Notes: generated by a model not told the origin, from the sequence alone. 33,688 nucleotides of DNA from Streptomyces prunicolor NBRC 13075 (GCF_000367365.1 NZ_BARF01000137.1:1-33688), one strand, 5' to 3'. Positions 1 through 7,161 are shown, numbered from the stretch's first letter. Made by a program: numbers and translations.

Positions 1-1
1 C

Positions 2-220
2 GACAACGCCATGGCCGAGGCACTGAACGGCACCTTCAAAGCTGAGTTGATCGAAATGCAGGGCCCCTGGCGGGACATCGACCAGGTCGAGCGAGCGATC
101 TTCCAATGGGTCACGTGGTACAACGAAGAACGCCTCCACTCCGCCCTCGACTACGTACCGCCGAGCGAGTACGAACGCGACTTCTGTCAGAGCCTGGAAC
201 AAGTCCCGCAGTCCGCCTGA
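2..220 (+). CDS. IS3-family transposase, C-terminal part (cut by window start)
   Basis: This is the 3' end of an IS3-family OrfB (DDE integrase-type transposase). The reading frame is open from base 2. It shows the typical end of the catalytic core: a DNAMAE block holding the last catalytic glutamate, then a WYNEERLHSAL stretch and a PPSEYE motif. The 5' part lies outside the window, so whether the gene is intact cannot be judged. It is a different IS3 subtype from the element at 1238-2122. Its stop is followed by a sequence resembling an IS3 right end and then by a 5'-truncated ISAzo13-type transposase in a different frame, so this is an IS-into-IS junction. Confidence 0.85.
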   Translation, partial: DNAMAEALNGTFKAELIEMQGPWRDIDQVERAIFQWVTWYNEERLHSALDYVPPSEYERDFCQSLEQVPQSA

Positions 221-228
221 ACCAAGAG

Positions 229-258
229 CACCGGACTCTACGAAACTCGGGACAGGTC
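229..258. repeat. Probable right terminal inverted repeat of the first IS3 element
   Basis: Right after the transposase stop, the segment beginning CACCGGACTCTACG and ending GGGACAGGTCA resembles the terminal repeats of actinobacterial IS3 elements. The left end is outside the window, so pairing cannot be checked. ISAzo13-type similarity begins at about base 256, so the element end and the truncated neighbour meet here. Confidence 0.45.
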
Positions 259-1227
259 AACGTGGGAACCGACCGGAACACCGCCGCCTTCGCGGTGGAG
301 TCCCTGCGCCGTTGGTGGAAGATCCAAGGGCACCTCGACTACCCCGGCGTGGACCGCTTGCTGGTCACCGCAGACTCCGGAGGAGCCAACTCGGCCGACT
401 CCCGTCTGTTCAAGATGGGCCTGGCCGATTTCGCCGACGAGTGTGGGCTGAGCATCACCATCATGCATTTCCCGCCAGGTACTTCAAAATGGAACAAAGT
501 GGAACACCGGCTGTTCTCCCGAATCACCCACAGCCTGCGTGGGCAGCCTCTGACCAGCTACGAAGTGCTGCTGGAGACCATCTCTGCCACCCGCACCAGC
601 ACCGGACTGACGGTCCATGCCGCACTGGACGAGAACGCGTACCCCACCGGCCACGTGCTCACCCGGGCCGAGCGCAAGAACGTCGACCGGCGGGTCAAAC
701 GCGACGAGTTCCACGGCGAGTGGAACTACACCATCGCCCCGCAGGACCCCGACCAGCAGGTTCCGGAAGACCCACTCGACGAGTCGGGACCTCCGGTCCC
801 GGCCAAGGCCACCTTCCTCCTCACCCACCCCGCACTCACCGGCATGCCCCGTGAACAGTTCGAACAACTCGTGCTCCAGCTCGAACCCTGCCAACAGATT
901 CTCACCGAAGCCGAACGACAGCGTGAAGGCAGGGACGGTCGTGGTCGCAACCCCGGCTTCGGCACCCTCGACCACCGCCACCGCGTCCTGGCCGCCGTGC
1001 TCCGCAGCCGCAACACCGTCACCTTGACCCTCGCGGCCGAGCTGATGGGACGCACGCGCAACGTGCTGAGCTACCACGCCGGCAAGTCCAAGCCAATGCT
1101 GGCCTTCGCCGGGCCCGAACTCGCCAGAGTCCTCGTCTTCCGCCGGACTCACCCTCCCCGCACACTCGAAGCCCTGAAGCGCCTAACCGAGCACCACGAC
1201 AGCGAGATCAACTCCGGCAGTAGTTAA
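256..1227 (+). pseudogene. ISAzo13-family transposase, 5'-truncated
   Basis: The frame matches ISAzo13-type DDE transposases (Rhodopirellula-type). It has VNVGTD followed by AFAVESLRRWW, then LLVTADSGGANS (catalytic Asp region), then FPPGTSKWNKVEHRLFSRI (catalytic Glu region), and FHGEWNYTI at the end of the family core. The roughly 150 extra C-terminal residues look like an added helix-turn-helix region (LAAELMGRTRNVLSYHAGKS). The N-terminal half that should precede VNVGTD is missing; it is replaced by the end of an IS3 element. The frame is otherwise open to the stop at 1225-1227. A non-functional remnant is the best reading. Confidence 0.85.
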
Positions 1228-1237
1228 ATTACGGGTC

Positions 1238-2122
1238 CTGATCCGCTTCCGTTTCGTCGACGAACACCGGAACGCCCACGGCGTGAAGCGGATGTGCGAC
1301 GTCCTGGGCTGGGACCGCTCCGGCTACTACACCTGGCACAAGAACAAGGAGACACGACAGTAGCGGGTGGATGAGGAAGAAGAACTGGCGCGACAGATCC
1401 GGCAGATCCACACTGATTCCCGGGGCGCCTACGGAGCCCTGCGTATCACCCGCGCCCTGCGAGTGCAGGGGCACGTCGTGAATCGAAAGCGCGTCGCGCG
1501 GGTCATGCGGGAACGGCAGATCGCCGGGATAACACGCCGGAAATCACGGTCGCTGACGAAACCGGATCGCACGGCGCCACCGGCCCCCGACCTCATTCAG
1601 CGGGACTTCACCGCACCGATGCCGGGCCTGAAGCTCGTCGGTGACATCACGTGCCTGCCCACGGCCGAGGGGTGGCTGTACCTGGCCACGGTGATCGACC
1701 TGTGCACGCGTGAAGTCGTGGGCTGGTCGATGGCAGACCACATGCGAACGCAGCTGGTCGATGACGCCATTCGCATGGCTCACGTCGGCGGTCATACGGC
1801 CGGTAACGCGATTTTCCACACCGATCGCGGGTCGCAATATACGTCAGTCCAATTCCGGGAAACATTGGCGGAGTTGGACGTCCGGCAGAGTACAGGCCGA
1901 ACCGGCTCGTGCTTCGATAATGCGGCCGCGGAGAGCTTCTTCGCCGTACTCAAGTCCGAGATCGGCACCACTGCTTGGCCGACCCGGAGGCAGGCCCGGC
2001 AGGACGTATTCGGATGGATCGCGCAGTATTAAAACCGAGAGCGGATCCACTCGACCATCGGCTACCTCACCCCGTATCAGGCACGGACCCGCTATCAGCA
2101 ACGCCTCGACCTCGCGGCATAA
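1238..2122 (+). pseudogene. IS3-family transposase OrfB, two nonsense codons, OrfA missing
   Basis: One continuous frame carries an IS3 OrfB product. It has the N-terminal FRFVDEHRNAHGV region, GYYTWHKNK, SRGAYGALRI, the DDE core (LVGDITCLP; HTDRGSQYTS; DNAAAESFFAVLK) and the closing RERIHSTIGYLTPYQ. The frame is interrupted by TAG at 1361-1363 and by TAA at 2030-2032, the latter just before the conserved NRERIHST block. All three catalytic acidic residues lie between the two stops. No OrfA or left terminal repeat is visible upstream, where the ISAzo13 remnant ends. The element is probably dead unless read through. Its right end abuts a toxin gene that has lost its 5' part. Confidence 0.88.
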
Positions 2123-2125
2123 AAC

Positions 2126-2155
2126 GGAAGTGTCGGACCTCAGGGGGTCACTTCA
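2126..2155. repeat. Probable right end of the second IS3 element
   Basis: Sequence after the transposase stop (AGTGTCGGACC then CAGGGGGTCACTTCA) has the look of an IS3-group terminal repeat, reading TGAAGTGACCCCC on the minus strand. It stops exactly where a toxin-like frame begins. No matching left end was found in the window. Confidence 0.4.
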
Positions 2156-2158
2156 CCC

Positions 2159-2569
2159 AAGAGTGGTCCCAGCGGTGACGACACTGAACTGAAGAGGGAG
2201 CTGACCAATCTCGGAAAAGCTCGGATCGAAGAGGTCAAGGGCAGCCTTTCCGAAGGTGAAATCCTGCCGGGCGCGTTCAGCGTAGGGCGTGACCGAACCA
2301 CTGGATTGACTTATTATGGCGAGAGCGGACCTGCCACTGGGCATCACGCAGAGGTGACTTCCCGGCTACCAGGAGAATCTCAGCTCCCCAACGGTCGCCC
2401 GCCGGGCGTGTGCGCAGAAGCGCGTATGTGCACTAACGCCCTGAATGACGGAGCGTCGTTGGAGAACCTCGACATTATCACCCTCAATCAGAAGGGAAAC
2501 AAGTTCAAAATGTGCCCTAATTGTCAGACGTGGGTGCCGGGCACGGTCAGGAGTGTGCTCACCGGATGA
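2159..2569 (+). pseudogene. Polymorphic toxin C-terminal domain, YwqJ-like deaminase, 5' part lost
   Basis: About 136 codons are open from the IS3 end to the TGA at 2567-2569, without a credible start or ribosome site at the 5' end. The C-terminal part carries the zinc-dependent deaminase signature GVCAEAR followed about 45 residues later by MCPNCQTW, that is a C-A-E and a C-x2-C. This is the arrangement of YwqJ-type deaminase toxin domains of bacterial polymorphic toxins. These domains normally sit at the C-terminus of much larger secreted proteins (Rhs, ALF-repeat or WXG-type). Here the delivery part is gone, replaced by an IS3 element in the same orientation. The stop overlaps the start of a SUKH-type immunity gene. 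The GC content is visibly lower than in neighbouring genes. An alternative is that it is one cassette of an orphan toxin array kept as a recombination donor. Confidence 0.72.
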
Positions 2570-3018
2570 GCGGACTCGATAATGCTTCCCGACATCAGAG
2601 ATTGCGTGATGCATTCTCTGACGCAACCCGAATTGACCTAGGGCCGGCCTCTGTCGATCATGTATCCGGGCTCTATGAAGAGGCTGGTTATGACGTAGGG
2701 GCGGAATTGCGTGGATTCTTCGAAGAGTATCGAGAGATGTCCATTTCGTGGATGTATCGCGAAATGGAAGTGGGTGTGCAAATTAGCGCAGAAGAAGCCC
2801 TTTCCATCTACCCCGGTAACATTCGCGTATTTTCTCAGAGGGTAGGACGCCCCCTGGTCCCTGTTGGCTCTGCGTTCGCCACCGAAGAGGCGGTACTGAT
2901 CGCGGGCGATGGAGACGTATTTCTCGCTGGTGATGCCGGAATGCAGTACGTCGGGAACGGATTTCTGCAATCCATGCAGGCCCTGATCTCTGAAACCTGG
3001 GACAAAACCTTCTTCTGA
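2566..3018 (+). CDS. SUKH-3-type immunity protein
   Basis: This 150-aa acidic protein starts at ATG 2566, overlapping the toxin stop by ATGA, so translation is probably coupled. It has the SUKH layout: an N-terminal helix with GLYEEAGYDVGAELRGFFEE (residues about 30-50), a strand region, YPGNIRVFSQRVGRPLVPVG in the middle, then AVLIAGDGDVFLAGD and YVGNGFLQSMQALI near the end. SUKH proteins are cytoplasmic immunity proteins that bind and block nuclease and deaminase toxins, and are commonly encoded directly downstream of them. Here it would protect against the deaminase domain upstream. The gene is intact though its toxin has lost its 5' part, a common state for orphan toxin-immunity modules. 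Codon use is less GC-rich than the surroundings. Confidence 0.75.
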   Translation: MSGLDNASRHQRLRDAFSDATRIDLGPASVDHVSGLYEEAGYDVGAELRGFFEEYREMSISWMYREMEVGVQISAEEALSIYPGNIRVFSQRVGRPLVPVGSAFATEEAVLIAGDGDVFLAGDAGMQYVGNGFLQSMQALISETWDKTFF

Positions 3019-3135
3019 AGGGCCGGTTCGGGCTTCCACCATCAAGGTCGGCGCCATGCGAATCCCGGGTCGCAGGGATCGTTCCTGGAGGACCTGGCGG
3101 ATCTTTCTTCCCATGGCGGGAGGCGCGCACTAGTC

Positions 3136-3528
3136 ATGCTGGGAGTCGGGTTTGTCCGCGAGTTCTTCGAGGTCCCGGTCGATCTTCCGGGGATCCATGA
3201 ACTCACGCGCTCGGACGCCGGGGAATGGCAGGGGATCGCGGCCTTCGCCGTTACGTACCTCGCCGACTCGCCGGTGGTTGCTGAGTTCACCGAAACCGAG
3301 CAGTGCCTTCGGGGCTGTGGCGAGAATCTCGTAGGCTGCTCGTCATTGTTCACCGACGGATCGTGGGTCTGGCGCTGTGACCTCGGGCATTACGTAGGAC
3401 GCCACGGCGTGACGTTGCCGTTGGAATTCGTCGAGCGGATGCGACTGTTCGACTGGAAGCCACCCGTGGATGTCGTAGATGGGTCGTTGGCGCGTCTGGC
3501 TGTGCAGACCGCCTGGCAGGTCGCCTGA
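3136..3528 (+). CDS. Conserved hypothetical protein, possible further immunity-type gene
   Basis: A 130-aa frame starting at ATG 3136. I do not recognise a named family. Visible features are FVREFFEVPVDLPG near the start, a cysteine-bearing segment CLRGCGENLVGC, then FTDGSWVWRCDLGHYVGRH and LPLEFVERMR. The W-x-W-x2-D-L-x-H-Y-V stretch looks like the conserved core of a small cytoplasmic family. The same frame is open upstream to the immunity gene stop at 3018 and reads plausibly (FLEDLADLSSHGGRRALVM), but has no clear start, so the N-terminus may be truncated. Lying between a SUKH gene and the cassette tail, it may be another immunity-type gene; that is inference only. Confidence 0.55.
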   Translation: MLGVGFVREFFEVPVDLPGIHELTRSDAGEWQGIAAFAVTYLADSPVVAEFTETEQCLRGCGENLVGCSSLFTDGSWVWRCDLGHYVGRHGVTLPLEFVERMRLFDWKPPVDVVDGSLARLAVQTAWQVA

Positions 3529-3559
3529 TGTGTTTCATCAACATGACGGGTCGGCACAG

Positions 3560-3615
3560 GGACATCAGCCGCTGCTGGAACTCGGCTGCGCGGTTCTGAG
3601 GAAAGGGACAAGTAA
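3560..3615 (+). pseudogene. 56-bp stub of a DUF7919-like gene (compare 24527-24582)
   Basis: The 56 bases directly before the start codon of the 150-aa gene align without gaps to the 56 bases before its second copy (24527-24582), about 40 of 56 identical by eye. At the second locus these bases are the last codons of an intact DUF7919-like gene. At this locus no such gene is open, so only a decayed 3' stub remains. It also supplies the AGGAAAGG ribosome site of the next gene (about 3599-3606). Confidence 0.6.
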
Positions 3616-4068
3616 GTGACAGGCTCACGTGCGGAACGCCGTTCCGCCGGTACCGAGACCATGCTGGACGTGCTGCTGCGCTGGACATGGATCCGGCGCC
3701 GCACGCCCGCCCGGGACATCGCCGACTTCGACGCCGGGCAGCCGTTGCGGGTCGTCGGATTCACGCAGACCATCGGCGGCACGGTCAAGGTCTCGGTCGG
3801 CAAGGGCAAGCAGGTGGCGCGGTCGAGGCAGGGGTATCTCCGGCTCGCCGCCGGTGAGGCGCCGGTCTGGAGTGATGCGCGGGGCGGCCGGAGCGCGACC
3901 CTCCAGGCGCCGTTCCGGCTGAAGCCGACGGGCGGGAAGGTCCGGCTTGCGCCGAAGTTCGAGCGGTACGAACTCGTCACGGGCGCCGGGACGTACGACC
4001 TCGCGGTCCCGAAGAAGGACGCGGAACTGGTGCGGCACGCGCTCGGCGGCGGACCGGGGCCTCGGTGA
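3616..4068 (+). CDS. Uncharacterised 150-aa protein, copy A of a duplicated gene
   Basis: A 150-aa basic, beta-rich protein of unknown function starts at GTG 3616, nine bases after AGGAAAGG. Visible features are an N-terminal MLDVLLRWTWIRRRTPARD helix, then short strand-like blocks such as RVVGFTQTIGGTVKVSVGKG and KVRLAPKFERYELVTGAG, and a C-terminal tail GGGPGPR. There is no signal peptide and no convincing membrane segment. Copy B at 24583-25035 is identical at 144 of 150 residues. Both copies sit at the 3' end of a toxin/immunity-like locus and behind a DUF7919-like gene (a stub here, intact at copy B). The context suggests a companion to immunity or effector genes; no biochemical role can be assigned. 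Confidence 0.75.
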   Translation: MTGSRAERRSAGTETMLDVLLRWTWIRRRTPARDIADFDAGQPLRVVGFTQTIGGTVKVSVGKGKQVARSRQGYLRLAAGEAPVWSDARGGRSATLQAPFRLKPTGGKVRLAPKFERYELVTGAGTYDLAVPKKDAELVRHALGGGPGPR

Positions 4069-4083
4069 GTGAAGGGGAGTCCC

Positions 4084-4155
4084 GCACGGGCTTGCCCACG
4101 CTGGGTTCGCCGAAGAGTGTGAGCGAGTCGCCCGGCCTGGCGGTGCTTGGGCCTT
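4084..4155 (-). pseudogene. Walker A remnant of a LuxR-type ATPase regulator
   Basis: On the minus strand this segment reads TARPGDSLTLFGEPSVGKPV. That matches the P-loop region of the LAL regulator at 15607-18486 (TARLGGSLTLFGDPGVGKSA). The catalytic GKS/T is changed to GKP and the flanks do not continue the family. It is a small decayed fragment. A shorter piece of the same sequence (GTGAGCGAG then CGCCCGGC) also follows copy B at about 25053-25075. Confidence 0.5.
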
Positions 4156-4541
4156 TCCCGTTCTGCGGCCGTCGGAGCAAAGCCCCTCTGCGCGAGGGCA
4201 GGGGAAGCCAGACCGGAAACCGGTACCTGAAAAGCACCCAGGTCACCGACCAGGTCGACGTCTCGTGAACTCCCCGTCGATGGCCCTCCCTGCAAGTCTC
4301 GTAGGTCGAGCGCCGGAGCGCGCATCCTCCGAGACTTGTAGGGCTGCCACAACCGGTGTGGCGCGCACGCGAAGCCGGTAGTGCTCGTGACAGTGCCGCT
4401 CGTGGTGGCCCCCCGGTGGCCGGACGCCTTCGGACGACGTGAAACGAGGCAGCACAGGACAACCGGCCGCACATGCTCTGATCAGGCCGAACGTCACTCA
4501 GCAGCACGGCGCGGTACCAGAGAGCATGATCCCTCGTGGTC
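4156..4541. other. Gene-free stretch before the first tRNA fragment
   Basis: I see no gene here. The only structure noted is an imperfect stem-loop at 4293-4338 with arms CAAGTCTCG and CGAGACTTG. The 5' half of a tRNA that should precede 4542 is absent. Confidence 0.5.
4293..4338. repeat. Long imperfect hairpin
   Basis: Arms CAAGTCTCG and CGAGACTTG are perfectly complementary. Pairing continues inward through TAGG/CCTC with one mismatch, and an inner GCGC-CGGA-GCGC hairpin sits in the loop. It lacks a T-tract, so it is not a classic terminator. Its role is unknown. Confidence 0.45.
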
Positions 4542-4584
4542 TTGTAATGCGTAGGTCGTCGGTTCGAATCCGACAGGGGGCTCT
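4542..4584 (+). repeat. tRNA-Thr(TGT) 3' half, probable att site 1
   Basis: The sequence runs from an anticodon loop CTTGTAA (anticodon TGT, threonine) through the stem half TGCGT, variable loop, a perfect T-arm (GTCGG-TTCGAAT-CCGAC) and the 3' acceptor strand AGGGGGC. No 5' half (D-arm, 5' acceptor) precedes it, so it is not a tRNA gene. A 3' half starting at the anticodon loop is the usual crossover segment of tyrosine-recombinase elements that integrate in tRNA genes. A second copy lies at 11883-11927 in the same orientation, and an integrase remnant begins 46 bases downstream. Confidence 0.75.
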
Positions 4585-4590
4585 CTCCGA

Positions 4591-4631
4591 AGCCCAGCCC
4601 AGACAGTGTCTGAGCTGGGCTTTCGTTTTTT
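4591..4631 (+). terminator. Rho-independent terminator after tRNA fragment 1
   Basis: The arms AAGCCCAGC and GCTGGGCTT pair, with an inner CAGAC/GTCTG stem, followed by a TTTCGTTTTTT tract. It corresponds to the native terminator of the tRNA and is carried along with the tRNA 3' half. On the other strand it may also end the integrase remnant. Confidence 0.8.
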
Positions 4632-4924
4632 AGCGGATGCGTCGGCGGCGCTGAGCGCGGGCGGCTCGGCGGTCCCTAGTCTCAGTTCTAGTCTCAGTTG
4701 GGGGGTCCGGGGCGGGCTCCGGGGCCGGGGCCGACATGAAGGTGTCTCCCATGCGGCGCATGGCGTCTTCGGAGAGGTGCGAGCGGCCCTTGACGTAGCG
4801 GCGGGTCTGGCTGATCTGGGTGTGCCTCAGGATCTCCATGATCGTGGACATGTCGACCTTGAGTTCGTTGAGGATCGTGCCGGTGGTGTGGCGGCTTCCG
4901 TCGTAGAGGCAGCGGTCTGTGATG
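4630..4924 (-). pseudogene. Tyrosine integrase, C-terminal fragment
   Basis: The last about 98 codons of a phage-type or AICE-type tyrosine recombinase are present. The C-terminal catalytic box is visible: SRHTTGTILNEL (H-x-x-R-type region with RHT), then TIMEILRHTQISQTRRYVKG, holding the second conserved His and the nucleophilic Tyr. A proline-rich, basic tail ends at the TAA beside the terminator. Everything upstream, including the box I Arg and the DNA-binding N-terminus, is missing; the sequence switches at about 4925 to the tail of an unrelated plus-strand gene. Placement of an int 3' end beside a tRNA 3' fragment is the classical end of a site-specific integrated element. Confidence 0.75.
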
Positions 4925-4925
4925 C

Positions 4926-5217
4926 CCGCCTCCACCAGCAACAGTACCGAGACGCCCTGATCCGCTGGGACCCCGAGAAGTACAAGCGCGTCCACGCCCT
5001 CACCTACGCCGACCTCGGCGACAGCCTTGCCGCCCAGGCCCGCGCCGACGAAGCGGTCGCCGCCTGGTCCCAGGCCCTGACTTTGATGGAGGGCATGACC
5101 TCCGACCGCACCCGCAAGGCCATCACCTCGCTCCGCTCCACCCTCTCCATCTACCAGCGCCGCAAAGTGCCCGGAGCTGCCGAACTCGCCCGCCGCGCAG
5201 GCGAAGCACTGGCCTAA
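4926..5217 (+). pseudogene. Tail of a TPR-containing XRE-type regulator (copy 1)
   Basis: This is an open segment without its own start. It reads as the C-terminus of a large helix-turn-helix plus tetratricopeptide regulator: WDPEKYKRVHALTYADLGDS, then QARADEAVAAWSQALTLMEG and RKAITSLRSTLSIYQRR, ending in AELARRAGEALA. In actinomycetes such proteins often precede a NUDIX gene, and one follows here 35 bases downstream. The N-terminal HTH and most TPR units are absent, the break falling at the integrase remnant. A second, shorter copy of this tail lies at 12090-12237 behind the second tRNA fragment. Confidence 0.7.
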
Positions 5218-5252
5218 GCTGCCCATCACCGGCCGACGAAGGGACACCGGCC

Positions 5253-5753
5253 GTGGCTCAGCGGACAACCGACGACCAGCCCAAAGCCCTGCCGCCCGCC
5301 CTCGAATCCATGACCTTGCTGGTCGCCGCCGTCATCGTCCACGACCAGGCCACCAACCGCGTCGTCCTCCTCCAGCGCAGCCAGAACGCCAAGTTCGCCC
5401 AGGGGATGTGGGGTCTTCCCGTCGGCAAGAGCGAACCCGGCGAACCCATCACCGAAACCGCCGTGCGCGAGCTGTACGAGGAGACCGGGTTGACGGTGAA
5501 ACCGGAGTCCCTGAAGGTCGCCCACATCATCCACAGCGCTTTCGGCGTCGAAGCCCCCAACGGTTTCCTCACCGTCGTCTTCGCCGCCAACGAATGGACC
5601 GGCGAACCGGAGAACCGCGAGCCACGTAAGCACGCCCAGGTCTGCTGGGTCGACGCGGACGCCATCCCCGAGGAGTTCGTGGACACCACCGCCAGCGCCC
5701 TGCACCGCTACCTCGCTGGAGGTCCGCAAGTCTCCCTCGACGGCTGGCAATAG
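5253..5753 (+). CDS. NUDIX hydrolase
   Basis: A 166-aa cytoplasmic NUDIX-fold protein starts at GTG 5253. The complete Nudix box GX5EX7REUXEEXGU is at residues 58-80 (GKSEPGE, then RELYEETGL), so the metal-binding glutamates are intact. Flanking strands LLVAAVIVHD and GMWGLPVG fit the family. It would hydrolyse a nucleoside diphosphate linked to X; the substrate cannot be read from sequence. It follows the TPR-regulator tail, a pairing common in actinomycete integrative elements. The pSAM2 immunity factor Pif also carries a NUDIX domain, which fits an AICE origin for this island. Confidence 0.88.
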   Translation: MAQRTTDDQPKALPPALESMTLLVAAVIVHDQATNRVVLLQRSQNAKFAQGMWGLPVGKSEPGEPITETAVRELYEETGLTVKPESLKVAHIIHSAFGVEAPNGFLTVVFAANEWTGEPENREPRKHAQVCWVDADAIPEEFVDTTASALHRYLAGGPQVSLDGWQ

Positions 5754-5902
5754 AAACGCCGAAGCTTCGCCCAGGAGCGGTATGGCGCTGTGGGAATGGG
5801 TGGGTCCGCTGTCGTGTGACCGGTCCAGCGGACTCGGCTGCCCTGCCTGCCCCTACGTGATCGGTACGGTGGCATCGGGACGACGAGAGGGGCGGCGCTG
5901 CC

Positions 5903-6397
5903 GTGGGTGAGGAAGCTGAGATCAGGACGGCCAAGGAGGCCGCCGACCACGAGCTCATCCTGACGTTCGGGCGGCTGCAGGGGGCGGCGAACCGGCTGGA
6001 GTACATCCTCGGCCGGGCGCTGGAGGCGGAGTGCGGCATCAGCCATCTGGTCTTCGAGGTGCTGCTGATCCTCGGGCGTGCGGGCGAGCCGGGGCTTTCG
6101 ATGCGTGCCATCGCCCAGGAGCAGGTGCTGACCACGGGTGGTGCCACCCGGCTGGTGGATCGCATGCAGGCGGCGGGTTTCGTGACGCGCGCGGACTCTC
6201 CCGACGACCGGCGCGGAAAGCTGGTGCGGCTGACGCCGCTGGGCGAGGAGACGGTCGTACGCGCGTCCCGGGTTCACCTGGAGAACATCAAGCGGTACCT
6301 CGTGGACCCGCTGCCCGCAGCGGACCGGAAGCGGTTCGCGGAGGATCTCCGCATCCTCAGCCACACGGCCCGGGACCTGCTGCCCCGTCTGCCCTGA
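5903..6397 (+). CDS. MarR-family transcriptional regulator
   Basis: A 164-aa winged-helix regulator starts at GTG 5903 after a GAGAGGGG ribosome site. It shows helices around LQGAANRLEYILGRALEAE, the HTH region LSMRAIAQEQVLTTGGATRL with the recognition helix, and the wing motif SPDDRRGKLVRLTPLG with the family D-x-R-G. MarR proteins are dimeric repressors released by small phenolic or oxidant ligands. It is followed by a promoter containing a perfect 12-bp palindrome (6479-6490), the natural candidate operator, and by a DsbA-like/metallo-beta-lactamase/SnoaL operon it probably controls. Confidence 0.9.
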   Translation: MGEEAEIRTAKEAADHELILTFGRLQGAANRLEYILGRALEAECGISHLVFEVLLILGRAGEPGLSMRAIAQEQVLTTGGATRLVDRMQAAGFVTRADSPDDRRGKLVRLTPLGEETVVRASRVHLENIKRYLVDPLPAADRKRFAEDLRILSHTARDLLPRLP

Positions 6398-6469
6398 CCT
6401 GCGGACCAGCGGCCGCGCTGGTGTACTGACGTGGTCAGCCACACCCATGTGCCCCACCTCACACGAACC

Positions 6470-6497
6470 TTGAAATATCTGACGCGTCAGTTACTGT
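6470..6497 (+). promoter_or_regulatory. Promoter with embedded palindromic operator
   Basis: A -35-like TTGAAA (6470-6475) and -10-like TACTGT (6492-6497) are 16 bp apart. The spacer contains CTGACGCGTCAG, a perfect 12-bp palindrome at 6479-6490. A dimeric repressor bound there would block RNA polymerase. It lies 55 bp before the DsbA-like gene and right after the MarR gene. Confidence 0.6.
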
Positions 6498-6552
6498 TCT
6501 GTCAGGTGAATCGCTCGCAACCCGCGGGCGCACATCTCTGCCGAGGTCTTCG

Positions 6553-7161
6553 ATGAAGCTCGTCTACGTCTTCGACGCCTACTGCGGCTGGTCGCACGGG
6601 TTCTCCCGAACACTGAGCGAGGTCGCTGCCCGTCACCCCGAACTGCCGGTCGAAGTCGTCTCCGGCGGCCTGTTCACCGGATCGCGGCAGGTGCCCGTCC
6701 GCCAGTTCGGCTACGTCCAGGGCGCGAACGCCAAGATCGCCGAGCTGACCGGCGCCGAGTTCGGCGCAGCCTACGAGCAGCTGATCGCCGACGGCTCCTT
6801 CGTGATGGACTCCGAGGCCGCCGCCCGCGGCGTCGCCGCCCTGCGCCAGGTCGCCCCCGACCGCGCGGCGGAACTGGCCGCAACCCTGCAGGCCGCCTTC
6901 TACGTCGACGGACGCAGCCTGTCCGAAGCGGCCACCTATCGGAAGGTCGCGGAGGGGGCCGGGCTGGACGCCGACGCCGTGGTCGCCGCCTTCGAAGCAC
7001 CCGACGCACAGACCGCGGCCCACGCCGACTTCCGCCGCGCGGTCCAGCTCGGCGTTACCGGGTTCCCCACGCTGCTGGCCGTCGACGGCGACTCCGTCAC
7101 CTCGCTGGCCTACGGCCAAGCCACCGCCGACGAGGTCGACGCGCGCTTCGCCGCCCACTGA
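6553..7161 (+). CDS. DsbA-family (FrnE-like) thioredoxin-fold protein
   Basis: A 202-aa protein starts at ATG 6553. The N-terminal strand MKLVYVFDAY leads into C11-G-W-S14, a CxxS version of the thioredoxin-fold active site, so the resolving cysteine is replaced by serine. The helical insert follows, then GVTGFPTLL with the cis-proline at P172. There is no signal peptide, so it is cytoplasmic. Family members include dithiol isomerases and glutathione-transferase-like enzymes; a CxxS site fits isomerase or monothiol chemistry rather than oxidation. It is the first gene after the palindromic operator and is followed by the metallo-beta-lactamase gene with a 45-bp gap. Confidence 0.82.
   Translation: MKLVYVFDAYCGWSHGFSRTLSEVAARHPELPVEVVSGGLFTGSRQVPVRQFGYVQGANAKIAELTGAEFGAAYEQLIADGSFVMDSEAAARGVAALRQVAPDRAAELAATLQAAFYVDGRSLSEAATYRKVAEGAGLDADAVVAAFEAPDAQTAAHADFRRAVQLGVTGFPTLLAVDGDSVTSLAYGQATADEVDARFAAH

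Noticed and set aside
4542..4584. Functional tRNA gene
   Set aside because: Only the 3' half from the anticodon loop is present; no D-arm or 5' acceptor strand occurs upstream. The same holds for 11883-11927.
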